A stretch of 51,153 nucleotides of DNA, from positions 1 to 51,153 of the forward strand of contig CALFJB010000077.1 of NCBI GenBank assembly GCA_937877565.1, given 5' to 3'. A program made the translations under genes and the position numbers. Within the stretch, counting starts at the first letter, position 1, and the number at the start of each line of letters is the position of its first letter. The notes under the pieces were generated by a model. It ran no database searches and had not been told where the DNA came from. It saw only the letters and a list, made by a program, of their open reading frames with translations. The stretch is from an uncultured Selenomonadales bacterium. Lineage in GTDB: Bacteria; Bacillota; Negativicutes; Selenomonadales; Selenomonadaceae. Positions 17,509 through 25,514 of this stretch are shown here, one piece after another.

Positions 17509-17537
17509 TTGAAAAAATTTTCGTCGAGTGGTATTAT
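17509..17537 (+). promoter_or_regulatory. Promoter of the SLH porin gene
   Basis: TTGAAA (17509-17514), 17-base spacer, TATTAT (17532-17537). It is followed by a leader of about 100 bases ending in GGAGG, long for this window, as often seen for abundant surface proteins with stable mRNAs. Confidence 0.6.
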
Positions 17538-17642
17538 TCAACGCGGTTTAAAAGTCTTGATTGAAATTTTTTGAGGAAACAAGGAAACTCTTAAAATTTT
17601 TCAAGGCGTTCAAAGTAAATAAAAAATTTTGGAGGCTTTAAG

Positions 17643-18869
17643 ATGAAGAAAAATTTTGTACCGGCAATAGCGGCGGCTTTAATTTTGAGCGCAGCTTCAA
17701 CAAGTTATGCAGCAGCGAATCCATTTTCAGACGTTCCCGCCGGTCATTGGGCTTACAATTCCGTTACAAAACTTGCAAGCGAAGGCGTCATTGAAGGTTA
17801 CGGCGACGGCACTTATCGCGGCAACAGAAATATTACCCGTTACGAAATGGCGCAAATGATCGCCCGCGCTCTTGCAAAGGCTCCAACTTCAAATATGAGT
17901 TATGCAAGCCGCGCTGAACTTGATAAACTTGCTGCCGAATTTAGAGACGAATTAGACAGTTTGGGCGTTCGTGTTGCTGAACTTGAAAAGCACGCCGACT
18001 TTGTACAATGGACAGGTGAAGTCCGTTACCGTTACAATTACGATAAAAGAAAATTGGAGGAAGGCGCGACGCTAAAAGTTACGCGCAGTCAATTACAAAT
18101 TCGCCTTTTCCCGACGGCTTACGTTAATACTCATTGGACGGCTAAGGCGCGTTTGACTGCAACGAACAATTTTAAAGAAGATTCTACAACCGACCTTGCA
18201 TTAACTTACATTTACGCTGAAGGCAAGTACGGCAAATTCACTGTCGATCTTGGAAAAATGCCGCTCTTTTCAAACGCGGATCAAGGTTTAGTTGTTGATG
18301 ACTTCTTCAGCGGCGGGCGTATAATTTACGGCTCTAAATTAAAATTCCAACTTGAAGGCGGCGGCTGGAGCGGTGGACCTTTCAGCAGTGATAATCGCGC
18401 AGATTATGTTGGTGCTGAACTCCTTTACGACGACGGCTCAAGATTCGACGGCGGACTTGCTTACCGCTATTTCAAAGACAAAAATAAAGACAAGGACAGC
18501 ATTTTTTCCGTTGGTGCAGGATATAAATTTGGAGACAAAGTGAAACTTTCCGGCGCGTATGCTCACAACTCTAAGGCGATTGACCGCAAAAACTCTTACA
18601 ACGTTGAATTGGCTTACGGCGGTGCAAATAGAAAAAATCCGGGCAGTTGGGGAATTTTCGCCGCTTACAGATATGTCAGCGCGGAAGTTGGACTTGCTCC
18701 TACTTATGATGTTTGGTATGGAACAGATCACAAACGCGGCGTTGAGTTTGGCTTAACTTATGCGCCAATGAAAAATACGTGGACGAAAGTCAGTTATTTT
18801 ACCGGCAAAACGCTTGACACCAAACAAAAAGACAGACAATTCTTTGGACGTGTCAGCTGGTACTTCTAA
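17643..18869 (+). CDS. Outer-membrane porin with N-terminal SLH domain (OmpM-like)
   Basis: A 408-residue outer-membrane protein typical of Negativicutes. Residues 1-24 are a signal peptide ending in SYAAA. Residues 27-80 are one SLH domain (PFSDVPAGHWAYNSVTKLA, then EGYGDGTYRGNRNITRYEMA), which in this lineage tethers the outer membrane to polyamine-modified peptidoglycan. A short coiled-coil spacer (about 90-118) precedes a beta barrel of about 16 amphipathic strands ending in the aromatic RVSWYF, the C-terminal signal for barrel assembly. It serves as a general pore and membrane anchor. It has its own promoter and a terminator. Confidence 0.92.
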   Translation: MKKNFVPAIAAALILSAASTSYAAANPFSDVPAGHWAYNSVTKLASEGVIEGYGDGTYRGNRNITRYEMAQMIARALAKAPTSNMSYASRAELDKLAAEFRDELDSLGVRVAELEKHADFVQWTGEVRYRYNYDKRKLEEGATLKVTRSQLQIRLFPTAYVNTHWTAKARLTATNNFKEDSTTDLALTYIYAEGKYGKFTVDLGKMPLFSNADQGLVVDDFFSGGRIIYGSKLKFQLEGGGWSGGPFSSDNRADYVGAELLYDDGSRFDGGLAYRYFKDKNKDKDSIFSVGAGYKFGDKVKLSGAYAHNSKAIDRKNSYNVELAYGGANRKNPGSWGIFAAYRYVSAEVGLAPTYDVWYGTDHKRGVEFGLTYAPMKNTWTKVSYFTGKTLDTKQKDRQFFGRVSWYF

Positions 18870-18894
18870 AAAAAATCTTTTCTGTAAAAAAATT

Positions 18895-18921
18895 CAGCCG
18901 CCATTTTCGGCGGCTTTTTTA
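18895..18921. terminator. Bidirectional terminator between the porin and tonB
   Basis: Stem AGCCGCC/GGCGGCT with an ATTTTC loop, flanked by A-rich sequence on the left and six T residues on the right. Same loop as the terminator at 14444. Confidence 0.82.
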
Positions 18922-18924
18922 GTT

Positions 18925-19617
18925 TTAAAAATCTTCCGGCGTAAATTCAATTTGAGTTTTCAATTCCTGCGGGTTGCCGTCGGCGTCAAGGTACGGCTCA
19001 AAAATCCAACTTTGTACTGCGGTTTTTGAAACAAGATCGACTAAGGCACCGTCGCCGCCGCTTAAAATTTCAGCATTTCTAACTTTGCCTTCGGTCGTGA
19101 TTGTAGCAGACAAAACAATTTTTTCTGCGTTCAAGCTGATTTTTTCTCTAATCGCGCCGCTTGCCGTCAGTTGTTCAATTAAATCTTTTGGAAAAACTTT
19201 TACGATAACTTTCAATTTTGGCGCGGAATTTTCTTCAGATTTTTCTTCAGGCGGTTCAGTTTTAGTTTCCGGCTCGGGTTTATTTTCCGGTTCAGGTTCA
19301 GAAATTTTTTCTACAGGTTGCGGCAAAGGCGGCGGCGCGGGATTTAAATTTAGTTCGGGTAGCGGCTCAAATTCTGTGCGTTGAATTTCAAGCGGCGGTA
19401 TTTCAAATACTGAAAAAGTTTCTGTTGCAGGAACATTCAAATTTTGTGCAGCGGTTGCAGTTTCTTCAGTTTCAATCCATTCAATTTCTTGTAAATTTTC
19501 CGGCGGCGTTTCTTTTATTTCAGCGTTTGAAAAAATTGACGACCCGCCTAAAAATAAAATTACATTAAAAATTATTGCAAGAAATAAAATTCTTTGCCAA
19601 TACGGGCGGTACTTCAA
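18925..19617 (-). CDS. tonB: TonB energy transducer
   Basis: A 230-residue TonB. One N-terminal transmembrane helix (about 10-27), a long Pro/Glu-rich periplasm-spanning region with PEPENKPEPETKTEPPEE, and a C-terminal TonB domain (about 145-230) containing VLSATITTEGKVRNAEILS and SKTAVQSWIFEPYLDADG. With ExbB and ExbD it passes proton-motive energy to outer-membrane receptors for iron complexes or cobamides. The exbD and exbB genes lie upstream on the same strand but are separated from tonB by 319 bases of repeat sequence. No receptor gene is in the window. Confidence 0.93.
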   Translation of the reverse strand: MKYRPYWQRILFLAIIFNVILFLGGSSIFSNAEIKETPPENLQEIEWIETEETATAAQNLNVPATETFSVFEIPPLEIQRTEFEPLPELNLNPAPPPLPQPVEKISEPEPENKPEPETKTEPPEEKSEENSAPKLKVIVKVFPKDLIEQLTASGAIREKISLNAEKIVLSATITTEGKVRNAEILSGGDGALVDLVSKTAVQSWIFEPYLDADGNPQELKTQIEFTPEDF

Positions 19618-19694
19618 ATTTAATCACCTTAATTTTAATTTTTACAAATTGCGTAGCTATTCCCTAGAATATGTTTACAAAAATATTGGAAAAT

Positions 19695-19891
19695 GGGCGC
19701 ACAGGACGTGCGCCCCGCCGCCGCTTGCAATGCGATGAGTAAGAGCATTGCTCCGCCGTGATGGCGATATGTGCGGCTGTTTCTTTCTTTTGGTAGGGTT
19801 GCAACTGCGATGAGTAAGAGCAGTTGCTCCTTTCTTTGCACCTACTAAAGAGCATGCCTTGCTACGCAAGCCACGCAAGAAAGAAAAGCCG
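19695..19891. repeat. Palindromic intergenic element, family copy A
   Basis: This is what fills the 319-base gap between exbD and tonB; no gene is credible in it. It contains a hairpin with stem GGGCGCAC/GTGCGCCC around AGGAC (19695-19715). Two hairpins with the same 11-base loop GATGAGTAAGA but different stems follow (19727-19751, GCAATGC; 19801-19827, GCAACTGC). Then comes a 33-base module (19845-19877) identical to bases 25387-25419. A pyrimidine/purine stem (TTTCTTTCTTTT with AAGAAAGAAAAG) encloses the last hairpin and the module. Confidence 0.85.
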
Positions 19892-19936
19892 TTTTAAAAA
19901 AATCAAAATTAAAAATTTGTAAACACGTTCTAAAAC

Positions 19937-20347
19937 CTAATCCTTAATTTCGGTTGCAATGGAAACGTGGCGAACGCCGGATTTTTTCAGCAATTCCAAA
20001 ACGCCTACAATTTTTTCGTATTGCGTCTCTCTGTCGCCGTAAAGTACAAAAACTGCATCTCCGTTTTGTATTAAAGCGTGGTTGACAAGTTGCGGCAAAT
20101 TTTTAGATAAAATTTTTGTATCGTCGTAAAAAATTTCGCCGCTTTTTGTAACCGTAATTGAAATTGGATTCGATTTAATTTCTTTTTCGGCAGATTCAGA
20201 GTGCGGCAGGTTCACTTGAAAATTATTCGTCTGCACCATGTAAATTGTTGACAACATAAAAAATACAAGCAGGAACAACATTATATCAATCATCGGGATT
20301 ATCATTACCAGCGGTTGAGATTTTTCTCTGAAGTCACGGCGTTTCAT
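19937..20347 (-). CDS. exbD: ExbD/TolR-family biopolymer transport protein
   Basis: A 136-residue inner-membrane protein with a single transmembrane helix (about 14-35) carrying the essential aspartate in IIPMIDIMLFLLVFFM and a periplasmic ExbD domain (AVFVLYGDRETQYEKIVGVLELLKKSGVRHVSIATE). It forms the proton-conducting motor with ExbB and drives TonB. The gene overlaps the end of exbB by 14 bases, so the two are translationally coupled. TolR is the alternative, but the nearby tonB favours ExbD. Confidence 0.92.
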   Translation of the reverse strand: MKRRDFREKSQPLVMIIPMIDIMLFLLVFFMLSTIYMVQTNNFQVNLPHSESAEKEIKSNPISITVTKSGEIFYDDTKILSKNLPQLVNHALIQNGDAVFVLYGDRETQYEKIVGVLELLKKSGVRHVSIATEIKD

Positions 20348-20954
20348 TGTTATTTCCCCTGTTCAAATTCGCAAGTACGATATTTTCAGCAGATTCAAGT
20401 TTAGTCAACAGTTCGTCAAGTTTCTGTGCAAAGTACGTGTGAACAATTAACGCAAAAATCGCCACACAAAGACCGGTTGCCGTTGCAATTAATGCTTCGC
20501 CAATTCCGCCGGTTATCGCCATTGGTTGCCCCGACTGCAAATTAAAAATGTTGAAGGCGTCAATCATTCCAAAAATTGTACCGAGTAAACCTAAAAGCGG
20601 CGAAAGTGTTACAATCATTGACAAATAATTTAGACGGGCGCGAAGTTTCATTGCGGCTTCACTGTACGCCTTTTCCAATGCAAGCTTCACATTTTTACCA
20701 TTGACGGCGGCGAAAATTCCTGCAAACGCAACTTCGCCCAAAATATTTTTTTCATTGTGGCAGAAATTTGCAACCGCGTTAAGGTTTTGCGTGTTCAAAT
20801 TATTTTCCAACGCCTCTAAAAAATTTTCGCAGTTATTGCCCGCGTAGTTGTAAAAATTCAGGCGTTCAATTCCAATGGCGGCGACGGCAACAGAAATTAT
20901 CAAAAGCAGATACATAATCGCTCCGCCTTTGGTAAAAATTTCGGCAATTTCCAA
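20334..20954 (-). CDS. exbB: ExbB/TolQ/MotA-family proton channel protein
   Basis: A 206-residue membrane protein with three transmembrane segments (about 12-30, 110-132, 150-175) and the conserved LNYLSMIVTLSPLLGLLGTIFGMIDAF and GGIGEALIATATGLCVAI blocks of ExbB. It forms a pentamer around ExbD helices and powers TonB. GGAGAGG lies upstream of the ATG at 20954. It is the first gene of exbB-exbD-(repeat)-tonB. Confidence 0.93.
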   Translation of the reverse strand: MEIAEIFTKGGAIMYLLLIISVAVAAIGIERLNFYNYAGNNCENFLEALENNLNTQNLNAVANFCHNEKNILGEVAFAGIFAAVNGKNVKLALEKAYSEAAMKLRARLNYLSMIVTLSPLLGLLGTIFGMIDAFNIFNLQSGQPMAITGGIGEALIATATGLCVAIFALIVHTYFAQKLDELLTKLESAENIVLANLNRGNNNETP

Positions 20955-20987
20955 AATTTAACCTCTCCTCAAAAATTAAGTGCTTGA

Positions 20988-21016
20988 AGTGTATCACAAG
21001 TTTTTTTCTAAGACAA
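20988..21016 (-). promoter_or_regulatory. Candidate promoter of exbB-exbD
   Basis: Reading the minus strand, TTGTCT (21016-21011) and TACACT (20993-20988) are separated by 17 bases. No Fur-box-like operator was recognised. Confidence 0.4.
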
Positions 21017-21017
21017 T

Positions 21018-21049
21018 AAAAAAATTAAGCCGCCAAAAGTTTTGACGAC
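21018..21049 (-). terminator. Terminator of the superoxide reductase gene
   Basis: On the minus strand a stem GTCGTCAAA/TTTGGCGGC (two G-U pairs), positions 21049-21029, is followed by a T-rich run (21026-21018). Confidence 0.55.
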
Positions 21050-21078
21050 TTCGCAAAATTAAATTTACCGAAAAATTT

Positions 21079-21459
21079 TCAGATAGCGGCTTTCCAAAGT
21101 CCGTGCAAATTGCAATATTCGTAAACCGCCAAAGGTGTATCATTTTCAGAAATGAAAAAAGTTGCCTCCGGCTTGTCCGTTGCAGTTAAATAGCGGTGTT
21201 GCCCGCCCTTTTTCGTCTGCAAATAAATCCATTCAATTAAATGGGCGTCAGTCATTGGATGAGCAACGCTGCCAACTTTCACGGTAATTTTGTTGCCGTC
21301 AACTTCGACAACGGGAACATGCTTTTCTTGCGCGGCGTCAGTGGTGTTTGCAGTTAAAACTTTCATTGGCGCACCGTTGCAGGAAATTTCGGCTGAATTT
21401 TTGTTAATCAGCATTACCAAAGTCTTGTCTTCTCCAATAAAAATTCTTCCGTTTGACAC
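21079..21459 (-). CDS. Superoxide reductase (desulfoferrodoxin family)
   Basis: A 126-residue SOR that reduces superoxide to hydrogen peroxide without making oxygen, suited to an anaerobe. The active-site domain is complete: EKHVPVVE (Glu and first His), VGSVAHPM, DAHLIEWIYLQT, and the C-terminal EYCNLHGLWK with the iron-ligating Cys and His. The N-terminal desulforedoxin-like part keeps the SCNGAPMKVL strand but has only one of the four cysteines of the FeS4 centre, as in class III enzymes. It lies alone upstream of exbB, with a probable terminator between. Confidence 0.9.
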   Translation of the reverse strand: MSNGRIFIGEDKTLVMLINKNSAEISCNGAPMKVLTANTTDAAQEKHVPVVEVDGNKITVKVGSVAHPMTDAHLIEWIYLQTKKGGQHRYLTATDKPEATFFISENDTPLAVYEYCNLHGLWKAAI

Positions 21460-21590
21460 GTTAAAACCTCCAATTTATTAAAAAATTTTTATAATAGTTG
21501 CGGTCGATTGAATTTATTATAAAATGTTGACAGGATATTTTCAAGCGGCGTTGAAGTAATTCTTGACAATGACAGGGGCGGTGTTGTAAA

Positions 21591-22049
21591 ATGCTCAAAG
21601 TGCAGATTTTTAAGGGCGAGGTTGCGCCTTTTAGTTTTAAGTTATCGGCAGAAAGTTTTTTTAGCGAAGATTTTTTGGATAACGGCAAATTTATTGGCGA
21701 CTTGGAAATTTCCGGCGAAACTGTGAACGAAAATGCAAATGTTGTGATACGCGGTGAAATTAAATGTTGCAAGAAATTTAATTGCGACAGATGCTTAAGC
21801 GAGGCGACAGAAAATCAAATTCACGAGTTTGAAGAAGAAATTGACAGCGCGGAAATTGTCGAAGATTTAATTGATATTACCGACCTTGTGCGGGATATTG
21901 TAATTTCAAGTCAACCTATTCAAAGTCTTTGTAAAACCGACTGTAAGGGACTTTGCCCAATCTGTGGACAAAATTTGAATGACGGCGAGTGTAATTGTGA
22001 AAGGTTGAGTGTTGACCCGAGACTTGCACCGTTAATGAATTTCAAATAA
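21591..22049 (+). CDS. yceD: YceD/DUF177-family protein
   Basis: A 152-residue DUF177 protein. Relatives are encoded directly before rpmF across bacteria and are linked to 23S rRNA accumulation. Typical are CDRCLSEATENQIHEFEEE in the middle and the C-terminal cysteine cluster LCKTDCKGLCPICGQNLNDGECNC, followed by DPRLAPLMNFK. The ATG at 21591 matches the family N-terminus, but the ribosome site (AGGGG, 12 bases upstream) is weak. TTGACA at 21563-21568 is close upstream. Eighteen bases separate it from rpmF. Confidence 0.9.
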   Translation: MLKVQIFKGEVAPFSFKLSAESFFSEDFLDNGKFIGDLEISGETVNENANVVIRGEIKCCKKFNCDRCLSEATENQIHEFEEEIDSAEIVEDLIDITDLVRDIVISSQPIQSLCKTDCKGLCPICGQNLNDGECNCERLSVDPRLAPLMNFK

Positions 22050-22067
22050 ATTTAGGAGGTAATATCT

Positions 22068-22244
22068 TTGGCAGCACCAAAAAGAAAATTAAGTAAATCC
22101 AGACGTGACAGACGCCGCGCAAATTGGAAGTTGGAGGCTCCGAACCTTGTTAAATGTCCGAGATGCCATGAACCCAAACTTCAACACCACGTTTGCTTGG
22201 AATGTGGCTACTACGACGGCAAAGAAGTTATTGAAACGGCTTAA
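22068..22244 (+). CDS. rpmF: 50S ribosomal protein L32
   Basis: A 58-residue L32 with the standard N-terminus AAPKRKLSKSRRDRRRANWK and the zinc-ribbon cysteines CPRCHE and CLECGYY. The start is TTG at 22068, with TAGGAGG upstream. The order yceD-rpmF-plsX is widely conserved. A small hairpin with a T tract follows before plsX, which may attenuate read-through into the fatty-acid genes. Confidence 0.95.
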   Translation: MAAPKRKLSKSRRDRRRANWKLEAPNLVKCPRCHEPKLQHHVCLECGYYDGKEVIETA

Positions 22245-22261
22245 TGATAATGAATTTGGCG

Positions 22262-22290
22262 GGCAGGCGTTAAACCTGCCTATTTTTTTT
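22262..22290 (+). terminator. Terminator or attenuator between rpmF and plsX
   Basis: Stem GGCAGG/CCTGCC with a seven-base loop, then TA and eight T residues. plsX starts only 17 bases later, so partial read-through is likely needed for its expression unless a promoter is hidden here. Confidence 0.65.
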
Positions 22291-22306
22291 ATAGAGGTAG
22301 TGTCAA

Positions 22307-23320
22307 ATGAAACTTGCACTAGACGCAATGGGCGGCGATAACGCGCCCGAAGAAATTGTAAAAGGCGCGATTGACGCCGTGAAAAAATATCCCTGCGAAA
22401 TTGTTTTAGTTGGCAACGAAATAAAAATTACCGAAATTCTGCGCGATGAGCCGGACTGGAAAGATTTTCCACTTACAATCAAACACGCTGATGAAGTTAT
22501 AGAAATGAATGAACACCCCGCCGACGCCGTGCGCAATAAAAAAAATTCGTCAATCGTAGTTGCAACACAACTTGTAAAAAGCGGCGAATGTGACGCGGTA
22601 CTTTCAGCAGGTTCAACCGGCGCGGCTGTTGCGGCGGCTCAACTTATTTTGAAACGTATTCACGGAATTGGACGCCCTGCCATTGCTACACCAATTCCGA
22701 CTCCGGACGGCGTAACTTTGCTTTTAGACAGCGGCGCAAATGTTGACAGCAAGCCTGAACATTTGGTACAAAGCGGAATTATGGGCGCACTTTACGCCGA
22801 ACACGTTTTAAGTAAAAAAAATCCCCGCGTTGGACTTTTGAACATTGGCGAAGAGGAAACTAAAGGCAACGAACAAGCTAAAGAAACGTACCAAATTTTT
22901 AAAAATATGACGACGATAAATTTTACCGGCAACGCCGAAGGGCGCGATATTCCAAACGGCAAATTTGACGTTATTGTTTGCGATGGATTTGTTGGCAACG
23001 TAGTTTTGAAATTTGGCGAAGGGCTTGCACATACGATTTTCAAACTTATCAAAGAGGCGATTGAAGAAGGCGGCGTTCCTGTTAAACTTGCGGCGTTAAT
23101 GTTGGCACCGACTTTGCAAAATCTTGCAAAACGTTTGGACGCTTCAGAATACGGCGGCGCACCGCTTTTAGGCGTCAACGGCTATTGCATTATCAGTCAC
23201 GGCAGCGCAGACGCTAAATCTATTTGCAGTGCGATTAAACTTGCCAATGATTATGTAAATAATAATGTTTTGGAGCATATTAAAACCGCGCTTGAGCAGG
23301 AAGATTTTTTCAAACAATAA
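22307..23320 (+). CDS. plsX: Phosphate acyltransferase PlsX
   Basis: Makes acyl-phosphate from acyl-ACP for phospholipid synthesis, at the inner face of the membrane. The 337 residues match the family: MKLALDAMGGDNAPEEIVKGA at the start, VLSAGSTGAAVAAAQLIL, LLDSGANVD, NIGEEETKGNEQAKE and CDGFVGNVVLKF near residue 225, and the C-terminal YGGAPLLGVNG. Start ATG at 22307 after GAGGTAG. It follows rpmF and precedes the fabK-fabD pair, which has its own promoter. Confidence 0.96.
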   Translation: MKLALDAMGGDNAPEEIVKGAIDAVKKYPCEIVLVGNEIKITEILRDEPDWKDFPLTIKHADEVIEMNEHPADAVRNKKNSSIVVATQLVKSGECDAVLSAGSTGAAVAAAQLILKRIHGIGRPAIATPIPTPDGVTLLLDSGANVDSKPEHLVQSGIMGALYAEHVLSKKNPRVGLLNIGEEETKGNEQAKETYQIFKNMTTINFTGNAEGRDIPNGKFDVIVCDGFVGNVVLKFGEGLAHTIFKLIKEAIEEGGVPVKLAALMLAPTLQNLAKRLDASEYGGAPLLGVNGYCIISHGSADAKSICSAIKLANDYVNNNVLEHIKTALEQEDFFKQ

Positions 23321-23324
23321 AAAA

Positions 23325-23353
23325 TTGAAATATAAATTTTCGCAGGTTATAAT
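23325..23353 (+). promoter_or_regulatory. Promoter of fabK-fabD
   Basis: TTGAAA (23325-23330), 17-base spacer, TATAAT (23348-23353), then GAGGAGGA ahead of the fabK ATG. A second overlapping TATAAT lies at 23353-23358. No FapR-type or FabT-type palindrome was recognised. Confidence 0.65.
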
Positions 23354-23376
23354 ATAATCAGTGAGGAGGAAGTTGA

Positions 23377-24324
23377 ATGTTTGAAAACAACGTAATCTGT
23401 AAATTACTGAAAATCAAATATCCGATATTTCAAGGCGGAATGGCGTGGATTGGAACGGCTGAACTTGCCTCTGCAGTATCAAACGCGGGCGGCTTAGGTT
23501 TAATTGGCGCAGGTCATATGCCGCCTGATGTTTTGCGTAAAGAAATTCAAAAATGCAAAGGCTGGACTGAAAAACCTTTTGGCGTCAATATTATGTTAAT
23601 GTCGCCGTTCGTCAAGGAAGTTATGCAAGTCGTAATTGATGAAAAAGTTCCCGTTGTTACGACGGGCGCAGGCAACCCCGGCGAATATTTACCGGCTTTA
23701 AAAGAAATTGGTACAAAAGTTATTCCCGTTGTTGCAAGTGTGGCGTTGGCTAAAAGACTTGAAAAAGGCGGCGTTGACGCAATTATAGCTGAAGGTTGCG
23801 AATCCGGCGGACACATTGGCGAAATTTGTACAATGCCATTAATTCCGCAAGTTGTAGACGCAGTTGAAGTGCCTGTAATTGCGGCGGGCGGCTTTGCTGA
23901 CAGTCGCGGAATGGCGGCGGCGTTTGCACTTGGAGCGCATGCAATTCAAATGGGTACTCGTTTTGTATTGAGTAAAGAATGTATCGCCCACCCGAATTAC
24001 AAAGATATTGTACTTAAAGCCAAAGATCGCTCCACCGTTGTAACAGGGCGGACTTTGGGGCATCCTGCGCGAGTTATCGCAAATAAATTTACGCGCACTT
24101 TCTTAGAAATGGAAGCGGCGGGCGCGTCCCCTGAAGAATTGGAAAAATTGGGCGTCGGCACTTTACGCAAGGCGACGCACGAAGGCGACGTTGAAAACGG
24201 CTCTGTAATGATTGGGCAAATTTCCGGTATGCTTGAGGATATTAAAACCGTACAAGAAATTATTGATGACATTGTAAACGGGTTGCCGCAAGCTGTAGCC
24301 GAATTGCAGAAAAATTATCTTTAA
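23377..24324 (+). CDS. fabK: FMN-dependent enoyl-ACP reductase FabK
   Basis: A 315-residue TIM-barrel flavoprotein of the FabK/nitronate monooxygenase family. It shows YPIFQGGMAWIGTAELASAVSNAGGLGLIG, KPFGVNIMLM, VVTTGAGNP, EGCESGGHIGE (catalytic His region) and VIAAGGFADSRGMAAAFALGA, the phosphate-binding segment. In FabK it carries out the last reduction of the fatty-acid elongation cycle. The neighbouring fabD makes FabK more likely than nitronate monooxygenase. GGAGGA precedes the ATG; fabD follows after 15 bases. Confidence 0.92.
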   Translation: MFENNVICKLLKIKYPIFQGGMAWIGTAELASAVSNAGGLGLIGAGHMPPDVLRKEIQKCKGWTEKPFGVNIMLMSPFVKEVMQVVIDEKVPVVTTGAGNPGEYLPALKEIGTKVIPVVASVALAKRLEKGGVDAIIAEGCESGGHIGEICTMPLIPQVVDAVEVPVIAAGGFADSRGMAAAFALGAHAIQMGTRFVLSKECIAHPNYKDIVLKAKDRSTVVTGRTLGHPARVIANKFTRTFLEMEAAGASPEELEKLGVGTLRKATHEGDVENGSVMIGQISGMLEDIKTVQEIIDDIVNGLPQAVAELQKNYL

Positions 24325-24339
24325 GCGGAGGTAATTGAC

Positions 24340-25272
24340 GTGGGAAAAATTTCATTCGTCTTTCCGGGGCAAGGCGCACAATTCGTAGGAATGGGCAAAG
24401 ATTTTTATGATAACTTTGACGTTGCCAAAAATCTTTTTGATGAAGCTGATGACGCGCTGGGCTATTCGATAAAAAAAATGTGCTTTGAAGGCTCGGAAGA
24501 CGATTTAAAACTTACTGCGAATACTCAACCTGCAATTTTGATTGTAAGTGTAATTGCGGCTGAACTTTTAAAAGCGGAAGGAATTAACGCCGAAGTTGCG
24601 GGCGGACACAGTTTGGGCGAATATTCGGCACTTGTAACGGCGGGAGCGTTAAAATTCCGTGACGCGGTAATTTTGGTACACAAGCGCGGGCAATTTATGC
24701 AGGAGGCTGTACCTGTCGGCGAAGGTTCAATGGCGGCGATTATTGGGCTTGACGATAAAATTATTGTCGATACTTGCAATGAAATTTCTGACGCAGTGCA
24801 AGCCGTCAATTTTAATTGTCCCGGTCAAACTGTAATTGCGGGAACGGTTAAAGGCGTCGATACTGCAGTTGAAAAATTGAAAGCGGCGGGAGCTAAAAAA
24901 GCTGTAGTGTTGCCTGTAAGTGCGCCGTTCCATTCTACACTGATGAAACCTGCCGCCGAAAAACTTTCCGCCGAATTAGATAAAATCGAAATTCAAAATG
25001 CCGCGTTCCCAATCGCCGCAAATTTCAATGGCAACCTTGAAACTTCTGCCGCTGAAATAAAAAATAATCTTGTCGCGCAGGCTGATAATCCCGTTAAATG
25101 GATTGACTGCGTGAAGGCTATGCAAAATTTCGGCGCAGATATTTTTGTTGAATGTGGACCCGGTAAAACGCTTTGCGGCTTTAATCGTCGTATCGACAAA
25201 ACTATTAAAAGTTTCAACGTCGAAAATATTGAAAGTCTCAAGAAAACTGCAGAGGATTTGAAAAATATTTAA
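24340..25272 (+). CDS. fabD: Malonyl-CoA:ACP transacylase
   Basis: Transfers malonyl from CoA to acyl carrier protein at the start of fatty-acid synthesis. The 310 residues show the N-terminal FVFPGQGAQFVGMGKDFYD, the catalytic serine in GHSLGEYSALV (near residue 90), the Arg-containing RGQFMQEA, the catalytic His in VSAPFHSTLM and the C-terminal ECGPGKTLCG. The start is GTG at 24340 after GGAGG. Its last 49 bases are repeated 292 bases downstream, at the start of the next gene. Confidence 0.96.
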   Translation: MGKISFVFPGQGAQFVGMGKDFYDNFDVAKNLFDEADDALGYSIKKMCFEGSEDDLKLTANTQPAILIVSVIAAELLKAEGINAEVAGGHSLGEYSALVTAGALKFRDAVILVHKRGQFMQEAVPVGEGSMAAIIGLDDKIIVDTCNEISDAVQAVNFNCPGQTVIAGTVKGVDTAVEKLKAAGAKKAVVLPVSAPFHSTLMKPAAEKLSAELDKIEIQNAAFPIAANFNGNLETSAAEIKNNLVAQADNPVKWIDCVKAMQNFGADIFVECGPGKTLCGFNRRIDKTIKSFNVENIESLKKTAEDLKNI

Positions 25273-25313
25273 TTTTAATCACTAGAATTCATCGTGGCGT
25301 GTAAAAAAAAAAA

Positions 25314-25463
25314 CGGCGGTCAAGGATGACCGCCGCCGCGTGTTGATTCAAGGATTGAATCATACGCGGAAGTTTTTCTTTTCTTGCTAAAGAGCATGCC
25401 TTGCTACGCAAGCCACGCATGCTAGGCGTTTCTTTTCTTTTTTCAAAATGAAAAGAAATGCCG
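25314..25463. repeat. Palindromic intergenic element, family copy B
   Basis: Fills most of the 284-base gap after fabD. Bases 25314-25335 form a nine-pair hairpin with an AGGA loop. A second hairpin at 25336-25369 has the inner stem GATTCAA/TTGAATC around GGA. The 33-base module at 25387-25419 is identical to 19845-19877. The outer stem (25425-25437 with 25450-25462) is a pyrimidine/purine repeat. Copy D at 44612-44731 is the same element on the other strand but without the module. The hairpins may also end fabD transcription. Confidence 0.88.
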
Positions 25464-25514
25464 TATTAGTAAAAAAATTTACCAACTGAATATAAATACA
25501 CGCCAAATTTTTTA

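Noticed and set aside
18974..19384. Plus-strand frame of 136 codons opposite tonB with Gly/Ser repeats
   Set aside because: The repeats are the complement of the Pro/Glu-rich TonB spacer; tonB has the correct domains.
19635..19878. Overlapping minus-strand frames of 63-68 codons in the exbD-tonB gap
   Set aside because: They run through palindromic element A, have biased composition caused by the hairpins and no ribosome sites.
22262..22306. FapR-type operator before plsX
   Set aside because: The only structure here is a terminator-like hairpin; no matching operator palindrome was seen.
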